Source: HGM04593 sp964458275 (GTDB taxonomy: Bacteria > Bacteroidota > Bacteroidia > Bacteroidales > Bacteroidaceae). Taken from it: 57,147 nucleotides of DNA. Each line of letters begins with the position of its first letter. Positions within the stretch are counted from its first letter, which is position 1. The position numbers were made by a program, and so were the translations under genes. Under the pieces are notes generated by a model. That model saw only the letters and a program-made list of their open reading frames with translations. It searched no databases and had not been told where the DNA came from. Of the stretch, positions 5,897 through 15,009 are shown one piece after another. The stretch is taken from contig CAYWIE010000009.1 of NCBI GenBank assembly GCA_964458275.1, forward strand, positions 1 through 57,147, given 5' to 3'.

Positions 5897-8770
5897 TTGA
5901 GAAGAACACTCATATATACACTCACAATAGCCTTGATGCTTACCCTGTGCAACTGCGCCAGCCGCAAGCACAACACCAAGCAGACGCGCATGTATCACTC
6001 ATTCTCGACAAAATACAACACCTATCACAACGGGAAAGAGGCATACGTGGCAGGATGTCTTGCACAGATAAACGCACACAAGGACAACTACCTGCAGCCG
6101 ATTCCCCTGCTGATTAACAGCAATCCCTCCTCGCAGAAACTGGGCTCCACAAACTTCAACCGCGCCATAGAGAAAGCGCAGAAAGCCATCAAGAACCACT
6201 CGATAAAGAAAAAGCCCAAGCGCAACCCCGGACAGAAACTCACCGAAAAAGAACGTCTTTTCTACGAGCAGAAAGAGTTCAACCCATTCATGCACAAGGT
6301 GTGGATGATGCTTGCCAATTCACACTTCCAGCAAGGCAACTTCATGGAAGCAGCCGGAACATACATCTACATGGAGCGTCTCTACGCAACCAACCCCATA
6401 GTGCTTGCCGAAACCCGCATGCGGCTCTCGCTGTGCTACTCGCAGCTCGACTGGCTCTACGAAGCCGAAGAACTGCTCAGCCGCGTCAAACGGGACACCG
6501 TTCCGGGCAGCCTCAAATACGTCTGGGCTACGGCAAACGCCAATCTGCTCTACAAGCAGGAGCGGTTCGAAGAGGCGATACCCCACATCGAAACAATGCT
6601 GAAGCGTCCCCGAATCACACGCACCGAAAAGGCACGCGAATACTATCTTTTAGGACAGCTCTACATGAACAAGGGAGACAGCGCCAAAGCATTCAAATGT
6701 TTCGAAAAAGTGCTCATACAAGGTCCCTTGTACGACCTTGAACTGAATGCCCGCATAAAGCTCACCGAAACAATGACCGACGAGCAGAACAAAAAGATAA
6801 TCCGTTCGCTCGAAAAAATGATAAGGCAGCCAAAGAACACCAGCCACTTAGGACAGCTCCACTATGCACTCGGCAATGTACACATGGCAGCCAAAGACAC
6901 AGCAAAAGCCATTGATGTGTACAAAACAGGAATAGCCGATGCCACCACCAAGAACTACGGGACAGGACTGCTGCATCTGCGTCTTGCCGAGTTCTATTGG
7001 GACCAGAGCAAATTCTCCAAAGCCCTGCCCAACTACCAACAGGCGTCGACCCTGCTCACAGCCGACTACCCCGGCATCGACACCATAAAGCTGCGTGCCG
7101 CAGTGCTCGCCAACCTTGTAAAGCACACCGACGCAATAGAACTTCAGGACAATCTGCTCAAATGGGCATCCATGAACGAGGATGAGCTCTTCCCCATACT
7201 CGACGCCATGATAGCCGAAGTAAAGAGGCAAGAGAAACTGAAATCGCGCAGCGAGAAGAAAAAGGATGCCGGCAAGCCCGCCGACCCCAACCAGACGCTC
7301 AACATCATGGCGAACGTAGGAAGTTCCATGTCGAGCGGAGAGATGACGTGGTACTTCTACAACCAGCAGTTGGTTACACAAGGATACAGCAGCTTTACCC
7401 AGAAATGGGGCGAACGGCCGCTGAGAGACTATTGGCGACTGAGCAAAAATCCCATAAAGTCGGCACAACACGACAGCATCCCTTCGGACAGCCTCGGCAA
7501 CCTTGCAAGCGATTCGCTCGCCACAATCAAGAGCGACTCGTTGCCCGCCGCCAAGAGCGAAACGCAAGCACCGGCAGACCCCGCGCAGGCAAAAGCCGAT
7601 TCGCTCGCCAACGACCCCACTGCACGCGAATACTACATGCGCCAGATTCCCCGCACCGACGCACAAGTAGCGGCATCAAAGAAAGCGCTCGTCGACGCCC
7701 TCTACCAATCGGGCATAATATACAAGGAACAGCTCAACGACAAGCACCACACCATAGCCACGTTCGAGCGGATTGCAAAAGAGTTCCCCAAATACGAAAA
7801 GGCAGACGAGATATACTATTACCTCTATCTCTCATGCTCGCGATGGAACGAAAAGGAGAAAGCCGAAGAGTACCGCAAGATACTGACAACCCAATATGCC
7901 GGCAGCAAGTACACACAAATAATAACCGCAGAGGATTTCTTCGACACCCCCATGACCAAACGTCATAAGGAAGATTCGCTCTATGTAAAAGCGAGCAGCC
8001 ACTTCGAAAAAGAGGAGTACAACGAAGTCATTGCCTGCAACGACCTTGCCGCCAAGATGTACCCGCAGGGAGCACACCGTGCCCGCTTCCTATTCCTCAA
8101 GGCAGTATCACAGCTCTACCAGGAGAACAGCAAGGAGGGACTCGAAACCCTCAAAGCCCTCATAGCTCTTAAGTCCAAGGAGAGCATCACCGCATTGGCG
8201 CAGGACTACTCGAAAGGCTTGCAGGAGGGAAGGCTGTTGCGCAGCAGCATGACGACCTCCATTTGGGAACGGCGCACCGACGGCACCATACGGAGCGGCG
8301 AAGAGAAGATACCTGAATTCAGCAAGGAGCGCGCCGAGCCATACTACATGCTGCTCGCCTACCCCACCGACTCGCTCGACGAGAAACGCCTGCTCTTCGA
8401 AATGGCACGTTACAACTTCTCCAAATACATGGTGCGCAACTTCGAGATGGACTTTGTGAAATATGCCACAATATCCACGCTCCAGATAAGAGAATTCATC
8501 AACTTCGACGAAGCGTTCGAGTACCGTCGCCGTCTCTTCAAGAACAAAGAGAGTGCCCGATTGTTGGAAGGAATAAACGTGCTGCTCATTTCGAAAGCCA
8601 ACCTCGACATACTTGTCAAGCATTACAGTTTCGGCGAATACGAAAGATTCTACGAAGAGAACTTCTCCAAGATTCCCGAAATTGAGATAAAAGGCTACAC
8701 CCTCGACGAGCCCGACTTCTCCGACGAAGAAGAGAAGAACAACAAGAACGAAAAGAAAAACAAGAAATAG
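5897..8770 (+). CDS. sprE: TPR lipoprotein SprE/PorW
   Basis: The product is about 957 residues from a TTG start, which gives a good lipoprotein signal (RRTLIYTLTIALMLTLCNC). The frame stays open back to another TTG at 5861, but that lies at the predicted transcription start. The mature N-terminus (YHSFSTKYNTYHNGKEAY) is the hallmark of SprE/PorW, a tetratricopeptide-repeat outer-membrane lipoprotein needed by the type IX secretion system in gliding and pathogenic relatives. TPR-like helices fill about 130-430 and 640-780, and a Ser/Asp/Ala-rich linker lies near 525-590. It ends in a Lys/Glu/Asn-rich tail. porX follows after 12 nt. Whether this organism has a full type IX system cannot be seen here. 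Confidence 0.85.
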   Translation: MRRTLIYTLTIALMLTLCNCASRKHNTKQTRMYHSFSTKYNTYHNGKEAYVAGCLAQINAHKDNYLQPIPLLINSNPSSQKLGSTNFNRAIEKAQKAIKNHSIKKKPKRNPGQKLTEKERLFYEQKEFNPFMHKVWMMLANSHFQQGNFMEAAGTYIYMERLYATNPIVLAETRMRLSLCYSQLDWLYEAEELLSRVKRDTVPGSLKYVWATANANLLYKQERFEEAIPHIETMLKRPRITRTEKAREYYLLGQLYMNKGDSAKAFKCFEKVLIQGPLYDLELNARIKLTETMTDEQNKKIIRSLEKMIRQPKNTSHLGQLHYALGNVHMAAKDTAKAIDVYKTGIADATTKNYGTGLLHLRLAEFYWDQSKFSKALPNYQQASTLLTADYPGIDTIKLRAAVLANLVKHTDAIELQDNLLKWASMNEDELFPILDAMIAEVKRQEKLKSRSEKKKDAGKPADPNQTLNIMANVGSSMSSGEMTWYFYNQQLVTQGYSSFTQKWGERPLRDYWRLSKNPIKSAQHDSIPSDSLGNLASDSLATIKSDSLPAAKSETQAPADPAQAKADSLANDPTAREYYMRQIPRTDAQVAASKKALVDALYQSGIIYKEQLNDKHHTIATFERIAKEFPKYEKADEIYYYLYLSCSRWNEKEKAEEYRKILTTQYAGSKYTQIITAEDFFDTPMTKRHKEDSLYVKASSHFEKEEYNEVIACNDLAAKMYPQGAHRARFLFLKAVSQLYQENSKEGLETLKALIALKSKESITALAQDYSKGLQEGRLLRSSMTTSIWERRTDGTIRSGEEKIPEFSKERAEPYYMLLAYPTDSLDEKRLLFEMARYNFSKYMVRNFEMDFVKYATISTLQIREFINFDEAFEYRRRLFKNKESARLLEGINVLLISKANLDILVKHYSFGEYERFYEENFSKIPEIEIKGYTLDEPDFSDEEEKNNKNEKKNKK

Positions 8771-8782
8771 AAGCTAATATCC

Positions 8783-10330
8783 ATGGCATACAGATTACTT
8801 TGGGCAGACGACGAGATTGAACTTCTGCACGGACATATAATATTTCTGAAATCCAAAGGATACGAAGTAACGACCGTAACCAACGGCCACGACGCCATAG
8901 AAATGTGCAGGGCAGAAGACTTCGACCTGATGCTTCTCGACGAGAACATGCCCGGCATAAGCGGACTCGAAACACTTATGGCGGTAAAGGAGATACGTCC
9001 GTCGATGCCCGTGGTGATGGTTACCAAGAGCGAGGAAGAGGACATCATGGAGCAGGCCATAGGCTCCAAGATAGCCGACTACCTCATAAAGCCTGTAAAC
9101 CCCAACCAAATACTCCTTGCGCTCAAGAAGAACATACACAAGCAAGAGATTGTAACCGAAAAAGCGAACAGTGCCTACCAGCAGAATTGGGGCAAGCTGG
9201 GCATGCAGATTTCCGACTCGCTCACAACGGAAGACTGGATTGATGTATATAAAAAGATAGTCTTTTGGGAGTTCGAGCTCGAAAATGCCGACAGCAACAT
9301 GCACGAACTGCTGAAGATGCAGAAGAGCGAAGCGAGCAACATGTTCGCCAAGTTCATAAAGAAGAATTACCTCGACTGGATGAGCGGGCGCAAGGAACGC
9401 CCCATGATGAGCAACGACATATTCAAGGAGCGCATCTTCCCCCTGCTCGACAAGGGCGAAAAGCTCTTCCTGATAGTGATAGACAACTTCCGCTACGACC
9501 AATGGCGTGTGCTGATGAACGAGATAGGCAACCTCTTCAGCATCGAAGAGGAGCTGTACACAAGCATACTGCCCACCTCCACACAGTATGCCCGCAATGC
9601 AATATTCTCAGGGCTGATGCCCAGCAAGATAAAAGAGATGTTCCCCACACTGTGGGTAGACGAAGAGGAGGACGAGGGCAAGAACCTCAACGAAGCGTCG
9701 CTAATTGAGACACAGATTGCCCGTTTCCGCAGGAAAGACAGCTTTTCGTACAACAAGGTGCTGACCTCGCAGGCTGCCGAAAAATATATCGACACCATAA
9801 AAAGCCTGTCGGGGAACGACCTTAATGTGCTTGTGATAAACTTCATAGACATGCTCTCGCATGCCCGCACCGAGTCGGTGATGGTGCGCGAACTTGCATC
9901 GAGCGAAGCCGCATACCGTTCGATAACCTTGTCGTGGTTGCGCCACTCGTCGATAATAAAGCTGTTCCGCTACCTCGCCGAAAGCAACTACACGACCATA
10001 ATCACCACCGACCACGGAAGTGTCCAAGTGAGCAATGCCATAAAGGTTGTCGGCGACAAGAATACCAACACCAACCTCCGCTACAAACTCGGAAAAGCAC
10101 TCAACTACAACCCTAAGGAGGTTTTTGAAATAAAGGAGCCGGCTAAAGCCTTTCTCCCCTCGCCCAACCTGAGCACAAGCTACATATTTGCCACGGGGAA
10201 CGACTTTTTTGCCTACCCCAACAACTACAACCACTATGTAGGCTACTACAAAGATACATTCCAGCATGGCGGCATTTCAATGGAAGAGATGCTTGTACCG
10301 TTAGTAACCCTCCGTCCGAAAGGGCGATAG
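8783..10330 (+). CDS. porX: PorX: response regulator with PglZ (alkaline phosphatase-fold) domain
   Basis: The product has 515 residues. The receiver domain spans about 3-120 with phospho-acceptor Asp53 (LMLLDEN), acidic Asp9/Asp10, Thr81 and Lys103 (LIKPV). A helical linker follows, and from about residue 205 a PglZ domain (LIVIDNFRYDQ, LPTSTQYARN with the candidate nucleophile Thr, TTDHGS, FQHGGIS) with the metal-binding Asp/His residues in place. PorX is the type IX secretion regulator of Porphyromonas, and its PglZ domain hydrolyses oligonucleotides. There is no DNA-binding domain. It is preceded by sprE and followed by tsaE after 14 nt. A PorY-type partner kinase is not adjacent. Confidence 0.95.
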   Translation: MAYRLLWADDEIELLHGHIIFLKSKGYEVTTVTNGHDAIEMCRAEDFDLMLLDENMPGISGLETLMAVKEIRPSMPVVMVTKSEEEDIMEQAIGSKIADYLIKPVNPNQILLALKKNIHKQEIVTEKANSAYQQNWGKLGMQISDSLTTEDWIDVYKKIVFWEFELENADSNMHELLKMQKSEASNMFAKFIKKNYLDWMSGRKERPMMSNDIFKERIFPLLDKGEKLFLIVIDNFRYDQWRVLMNEIGNLFSIEEELYTSILPTSTQYARNAIFSGLMPSKIKEMFPTLWVDEEEDEGKNLNEASLIETQIARFRRKDSFSYNKVLTSQAAEKYIDTIKSLSGNDLNVLVINFIDMLSHARTESVMVRELASSEAAYRSITLSWLRHSSIIKLFRYLAESNYTTIITTDHGSVQVSNAIKVVGDKNTNTNLRYKLGKALNYNPKEVFEIKEPAKAFLPSPNLSTSYIFATGNDFFAYPNNYNHYVGYYKDTFQHGGISMEEMLVPLVTLRPKGR

Positions 10331-10344
10331 AGATTGACAGAAAT

Positions 10345-10767
10345 ATGGACAGACACACAATAAGGATAAAGAAACTGCAAGACTACCCCGCAGCAGCAAA
10401 AGAATTTGCCTCGCTCATGGGAGAGAGGAAGATATTCGCATTCTACGGAAAGATGGGAGTGGGAAAGACCACGTTCATCAAAAGCCTGTGCGAAGAGCTG
10501 GGAGTAACCGACACCGTAAACTCGCCCACATTTGCCATCGTAAACGAATATGCCGACAAGGATGGCTACCCCATATACCACTTCGACATGTACCGCATAA
10601 AGTCGGTAGCAGAACTCTACAATCTCGGCTACGAAGACTATTTCTACAGCGGCGCAGTCTGCCTCATCGAATGGCCCGAACTTGCCGAAGAGCTGCTGCC
10701 CGAAGAGACAGCCAAAGTAACAATAACCGAAGAGGCTGACGGCGAGAGGAGAATAACTATTGAATAA
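10345..10767 (+). CDS. tsaE: tRNA threonylcarbamoyladenosine biosynthesis ATPase TsaE
   Basis: The product has 140 residues, normal for the family. Walker A is GKMGVGKTT (about 33-41); further TsaE signatures are SPTFAIVNEY and LIEWPELAEELLPE. TsaE works with TsaB and TsaD to make t6A at position 37 of ANN-decoding tRNAs. tsaB is in the same window at 23566-24267 on the other strand. It is translated 14 nt after porX and probably co-transcribed. Confidence 0.95.
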   Translation: MDRHTIRIKKLQDYPAAAKEFASLMGERKIFAFYGKMGVGKTTFIKSLCEELGVTDTVNSPTFAIVNEYADKDGYPIYHFDMYRIKSVAELYNLGYEDYFYSGAVCLIEWPELAEELLPEETAKVTITEEADGERRITIE

Positions 10768-10784
10768 AAAAAAACCACGACAAT

Positions 10785-11117
10785 ATGTACAGCATACAAG
10801 CAAACGCCTCAGGCACACGGACGATAGAGGTAACGGAGAGCAACCTCATGACAATAAAGAAATACTCTCTCTTCATGCAGATAGCCGACAGCACCGGCAA
10901 CATAAGCGTGGAGACGCTCGACAAGCTGCGCTTCACAGTGCGCTCGCTCATTGCCACCTGCGAAGAGGACTCAAAAGCGCTTCTCGAACTATGTCTCGTC
11001 CTCTACGACGACAACATGAAGCCCTTAGGACTGAGCAACCTCATACAGCAATACAAGGCATGGGAGGCAGAGCAGCCCGGCGAATCAGGCGACAGCGACG
11101 ACATCAGCAACGAATAA
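10785..11117 (+). CDS. Conserved-looking small protein of unknown function
   Basis: The product has 110 residues and is not recognised. It has no signal peptide or membrane segment. Residues about 1-95 alternate beta and helical character (TIEVTESNLMTIKKYSLF, DKLRFTVRSLIATCEEDS, LLELCLVLYDDN), and the C-terminal 18 residues are acidic and probably disordered. It sits 17 nt after tsaE and 13 nt before ygiQ, with matching codon usage, which argues that it is real and co-expressed. Confidence 0.7.
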   Translation: MYSIQANASGTRTIEVTESNLMTIKKYSLFMQIADSTGNISVETLDKLRFTVRSLIATCEEDSKALLELCLVLYDDNMKPLGLSNLIQQYKAWEAEQPGESGDSDDISNE

Positions 11118-11130
11118 TCCCCCTCCCGAA

Positions 11131-12987
11131 ATGGAAAACCACAAACTCTCCGATTGGTTGCCGACCACCCGCAAGGAGGCAAAATCCAGAGGATGGGAAG
11201 AACTCGACGTAGTAATCTTCAGTGGCGACGCCTACGTCGACCACCCCTCGTTCGGCGCAGCAGTGATAGGGCGCATCCTCGAAGCCGAAGGATTGCGCGT
11301 AGCCATAGTTCCACAACCCAATTGGCAGGACGACCTGCGCGACTTCAAGAAGATGGGACGCCCGCGTCTCTTCTTCGGAATATCGGCAGGTTGCATGGAC
11401 TCCATGATAAACAAGTACACCGCAGCCAAGCGCTTCCGCTCCGAAGATGCCTACTCGCCCGACGGCAAGCACAGCATGCGCCCCGAATATGCCACCACGG
11501 TATACAGCACCATACTCAAACAGCTATACCCCGACAGTTTTGTGGTCATCGGCGGCATAGAAGCATCCATGCGCCGGTTCACCCACTACGACTATTGGCA
11601 GGACACTCTAAAGAAGAGCATACTCGTCGACAGCAAGGCAGATCTGCTCGTCTACGGCATGGGCGAACAGCCCATAATTGAGATTGCAGACAGGCTCAAC
11701 AGGGAATTGCAGGAGAGCGGCAGCGAATATATTACGGCGCAACGCGCCTCGCGCATCACACGCGACATACCGCAGACAGGCTACCTTGCACGCAAGGAGG
11801 AGGTAACCGCCAAAGAGGAGGATGGGATATTGCACAGCCACGAAGAGTGTCTGGCAAGCAAAGAGAAAGAGGCGGAGAATTTCCGTACAGTAGAACGCGA
11901 GTCGAACAAGCAAAAGGCAAAAAGGCTTATACAGCCCGTAGGCCGCATGCTGACAGTTGTCAACCCGCCCTATCCGCCAATGTCGAGCGAACAACTCGAC
12001 CACAGTTTCGACCTGCCCTACACGCGACTTCCCCATCCCAAATACAACGGCAAGCGCATCCCCGCATACGACATGATAAAATTCTCAGTAAACATACACC
12101 GCGGATGCTTCGGAGGTTGCGCCTTCTGCACAATATCTGCCCATCAGGGAAAATTCATAGTAAGCCGCAGCGAAGAGAGCATCATACGCGAAATAGAAAA
12201 AATCGTCGCAATGCCCGACTTCAAGGGTTATCTGTCCGACCTCGGAGGCCCCTCGGCAAATATGTACAGAATGGGCGGCAAGGAGAGTGCGCGATGCGAG
12301 AAATGTGCCCGTCCTTCGTGCATACAGCCATCAGTTTGCCCCAACCTCAACTGCGACCACACGCCGCTCCTCAATCTCTACCGCCGGGTAGACTCCATGC
12401 GTGGCATAAAAAAGAGCTTCATCGGAAGCGGTATACGTTACGACCTGCTGCTGCACAGAAGCGGAGACGAGACGCGCGACAGGAACACTGCGCTCTACAC
12501 CGAAGAGCTTATAAAGAACCATGTGAGCGGCCGCCTGAAGGTTGCACCGGAGCACACAGACGATGCTGTGCTGAAGCTAATGCGCAAGCCCTCGTTCTCG
12601 CAGTTCCGCAAGTTCAGGGAGATATTCAACCGCATCAACCGCGAACACAATCTCAACCAGCAGCTTATCCCCTACTTCATAAGCAGCCATCCCGGCAGCA
12701 CATTGGAGAGCATGGCAACCCTTGCAGCAGAGACCAAAGAGCTTAACTTCCATCTGGAACAGGTGCAGGACTTTACGCCCACCCCCATGACAATGTCTAC
12801 CGAAATGTACTACACGGGCATAAACCCCGAAACGGGCGAAAAGGTATTCTGCGCAAGAAACATGCGCGAAAAGGAGGAGCAGCGTCTCTTCTTCTTCTGG
12901 TACAAGAGCGAAGATCAGAAGAGAATAAAAACGATTCTGAAGAAGATAGGTCGTCAGGACCTTTTGAAGAAATTGGGGATAAGATAA
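11131..12987 (+). CDS. YgiQ family radical SAM protein
   Basis: The product has 618 residues. The N-terminal YgiQ domain (about 1-290; LDVVIFSGDAYVDHPSFGAA) precedes a radical SAM core with the Cys-X3-Cys-X2-Cys iron-sulfur motif GCFGGCAFC (about 327-335). A second Cys group (CEKCARPSC, then VCPNLNCDH) is typical of this family. The C-terminus (TPTPMTMSTEMYYTG, FCARNMREKEEQ) matches the family's DUF3362-type tail. It probably does radical chemistry on an unknown substrate; the role of YgiQ is not established. It ends the sprE-porX run. Confidence 0.93.
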   Translation: MENHKLSDWLPTTRKEAKSRGWEELDVVIFSGDAYVDHPSFGAAVIGRILEAEGLRVAIVPQPNWQDDLRDFKKMGRPRLFFGISAGCMDSMINKYTAAKRFRSEDAYSPDGKHSMRPEYATTVYSTILKQLYPDSFVVIGGIEASMRRFTHYDYWQDTLKKSILVDSKADLLVYGMGEQPIIEIADRLNRELQESGSEYITAQRASRITRDIPQTGYLARKEEVTAKEEDGILHSHEECLASKEKEAENFRTVERESNKQKAKRLIQPVGRMLTVVNPPYPPMSSEQLDHSFDLPYTRLPHPKYNGKRIPAYDMIKFSVNIHRGCFGGCAFCTISAHQGKFIVSRSEESIIREIEKIVAMPDFKGYLSDLGGPSANMYRMGGKESARCEKCARPSCIQPSVCPNLNCDHTPLLNLYRRVDSMRGIKKSFIGSGIRYDLLLHRSGDETRDRNTALYTEELIKNHVSGRLKVAPEHTDDAVLKLMRKPSFSQFRKFREIFNRINREHNLNQQLIPYFISSHPGSTLESMATLAAETKELNFHLEQVQDFTPTPMTMSTEMYYTGINPETGEKVFCARNMREKEEQRLFFFWYKSEDQKRIKTILKKIGRQDLLKKLGIR

Positions 12988-13024
12988 CTATATACGGAGC
13001 AGATATAACAATTTGAAAATTCAT

Positions 13025-13055
13025 ATTGCCGCTAACCAAAATTTATTTATTTTTG
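13025..13055 (+). promoter_or_regulatory. Promoter of the restriction-modification pair
   Basis: ATTG at 13025-13028, a 19-nt spacer, and TATTTTTG at 13048-13055, 35 nt before the endonuclease start. The boxes fit the host's consensus although the genes behind them look foreign. Confidence 0.6.
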
Positions 13056-13089
13056 CATTATAGAAGTATAATCATTCAAAGACAATATT

Positions 13090-13892
13090 GTGAACTATTT
13101 TACAGAACAAAGTATCGAATTAGCCAATCAGCGCGATTATTTGGACCAATTATTTTCTGTATATCCCCTTAGTCCAGACAGTTTAAGGTCTATTGATAAG
13201 CATATTTGGAACAGGATCGTTACTAATTATAATAATAGTAATAACATAGAATTATTTAAAGCGCTTTTAGAATTAGATCTGTTTCCAATAAAGGATGGAT
13301 ATGTTCCTTACTTCAGAAGAGATAAATCTGCGATAAATAGAAACCCCAACACCGTCAATAGGATATGTGGGAGAGTCAGAGAGTTAGAGAGTTAGGACTT
13401 GACAGGTTGTATGAAAAATGCACTCAACCCAAAGAGACCAACAGACAAATGGGACCATTATTCAGAAGATGGGTTGAATCAGGAACATTAGGATATTTTC
13501 CCGTTACAGAAGAAATATTCATGAGCAACAATAATAATGCTATTCTTTCCGGTTCAGATTCGCAACTAATGAATTTCGCACAAAAACATTTAGGATACAA
13601 AAGAAATAAAGGAATAGATTTCATAGCAAGATGTAATAATACTTATATCATAGGCGAAGCCAAGTTCATATCAGATGAAGGAGGGCATCAGAATGATCAA
13701 TTTCTTGACGCGATGACCACCGTCATGGAAAAAACGGCAAAAAATGTAATAAACATTGCCATACTTGACGGAGTTCTTTATATAAAAAGCAAAAAGAAAA
13801 TGTACTCAGAAATAACAACTAAAGATGTGCCTATAATGAGTGCTCTATTATTAAGAGATTATTTATGTTATATTGCAAGTAATGGAAAATAA
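13090..13892 (+). pseudogene. Frameshifted type II restriction endonuclease
   Basis: Two overlapping frames make one protein of about 264 residues. The first runs from 13090 and stops at 13395; the second continues the same protein to 13892. Reading through one fewer copy of the octamer GAGAGTTA joins them as ...CGRVREL-GLDRLYEK. The C-terminal part has a PD-(D/E)xK-like nuclease core: Asp in NKGIDFIARC and Glu-Ala-Lys in IIGEAKFISDEGGHQNDQF. The recognition site is not deducible. Codon usage is AT-rich, unlike the neighbours, a sign of recent transfer. It overlaps the methyltransferase start by 11 nt, as in compact R-M operons. Confidence 0.8.
13371..13394 (+). repeat. Tandem octamer repeat inside the endonuclease gene
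   Basis: Three adjacent 8-bp units: GAGAGTCA (13371-13378), GAGAGTTA (13379-13386) and GAGAGTTA (13387-13394). The unit length is not a multiple of three, so gain or loss of one unit shifts the reading frame. Two units keep the gene open; the three present here put it out of frame and a TAG follows at once. Confidence 0.9.
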
Positions 13893-14930
13893 CTTACTTA
13901 TCAAAGGAGATAATTTTCAAGCTTTACAATGGCTATTGAATAATGGCTACAAAGGAAAAGTAGACTTAGTATACATTGATCCGCCATTTGCAACCGGTGG
14001 TACTTTCGCTGTAGACTCCGATGGAAGAGTAGCGACAATTAGCAAATCATCCAATTCTAAAGTTGCATATACAGATACATTAAAAGGGAATGATTTCATA
14101 TCTTTCCTTAAAGAAAGGATTACTTTAATATATGAATTATTGTCAGACAGAGGTTCATTATACCTCCATTTGACTACAAAATAGGACACTATGTAAAAGT
14201 TATGCTTGACGAAATTTTCGGTATGGAAAATTTCAGAAACGACATAACAAGAATTAAATGCAATCCCAAGAATTTCGAAAGAGTAGGTTACGGGAATATT
14301 AAAGATTTAATTTTATTCTACACTAAAGGAAAGAATCCTATATGGAATCGACCTCAGATAAGATGTAGTTTAGAAGAGATTTCGACGCTATATAACAAGG
14401 TTGACAAAAACGGCAGAAGATATACAACCGTACCCATTCACGCACCTGGAGAGACTAAAGGCGACACAAATAAGCCATTCAGAGGGATGTTGCCACCCAA
14501 AGGAAGACATTGGCGCTGCTCAGTGGAAGAATTAGAAAGACTTGACGAGGCCGGACTAATTGAATGGTCAAAAACAGGCAATCCAAGAAAAATCAATTAC
14601 GCAGACGAACATACAAGCAAAAAAGCACAGGATATATGGGAATTTAAAGACCCTGTAAACCCAACATATCCAACAGAAAAGAATCTTGATATGTTGAAAT
14701 TCATAGTAGAAGCATCCTCAAATATAGATTCAATTGTAATGGATTGCTTTTGCGGCTCAGGTTCTACATTATTAGCAGCTGATATTTGCGGAAGAAGTTG
14801 GATAGGCGTAGACCAATCTGAAATTGCAATTGATATTGTAACAAAGAAATTCAAACAAGAAAGCGGCATTTTTGACCAAAATAAATATAATTTTGTAGAT
14901 TTAAGCAATAATACTCAAAAAGCGGTATAA
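13882..14930 (+). pseudogene. Frameshifted beta-class adenine/cytosine-N4 DNA methyltransferase
   Basis: The ATG at 13882 opens a methyltransferase with catalytic motif IV DPPFATGG near residue 33. The frame stops at 14184 and the protein resumes in another frame (DYKIGHYVKVMLDEIFG...) through to 14930. It ends with the SAM-binding motif I DCFCGSGST and IGVDQSEIA. Motif IV before motif I is the beta-class order. One extra base near 14172 (TTGGAC for TTGAC) would restore a single protein of about 350 residues. It was the modification partner of the upstream endonuclease. As it stands, motifs IV and I are in separate peptides, so activity is unlikely unless this is a sequencing error. Confidence 0.82.
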
Positions 14931-14949
14931 GGAACTATTGTAATGATAG

Positions 14950-14989
14950 ATTCATGCCCCTCATTTCCGTGGAAATGAGGGGCATGAAT
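14950..14989. terminator. Perfect bidirectional hairpin terminator
   Basis: The 19-bp perfect arms (ATTCATGCCCCTCATTTCC and its complement) enclose only 2 nt. The hairpin lies 20 nt after the methyltransferase stop and 20 nt after the convergent alkaline phosphatase stop. It should end the R-M transcript from the left and the long minus-strand run from the right. Confidence 0.85.
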
Positions 14990-15009
14990 TATTATGCATC
15001 CGACTGCCA

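Noticed and set aside
12298..12365. Extra Cys cluster in YgiQ (CEKCARPSC...CPNLNCDH) as a novel second iron-sulfur domain
   Set aside because: This segment is a regular part of the YgiQ family, so it is not special to this genome.
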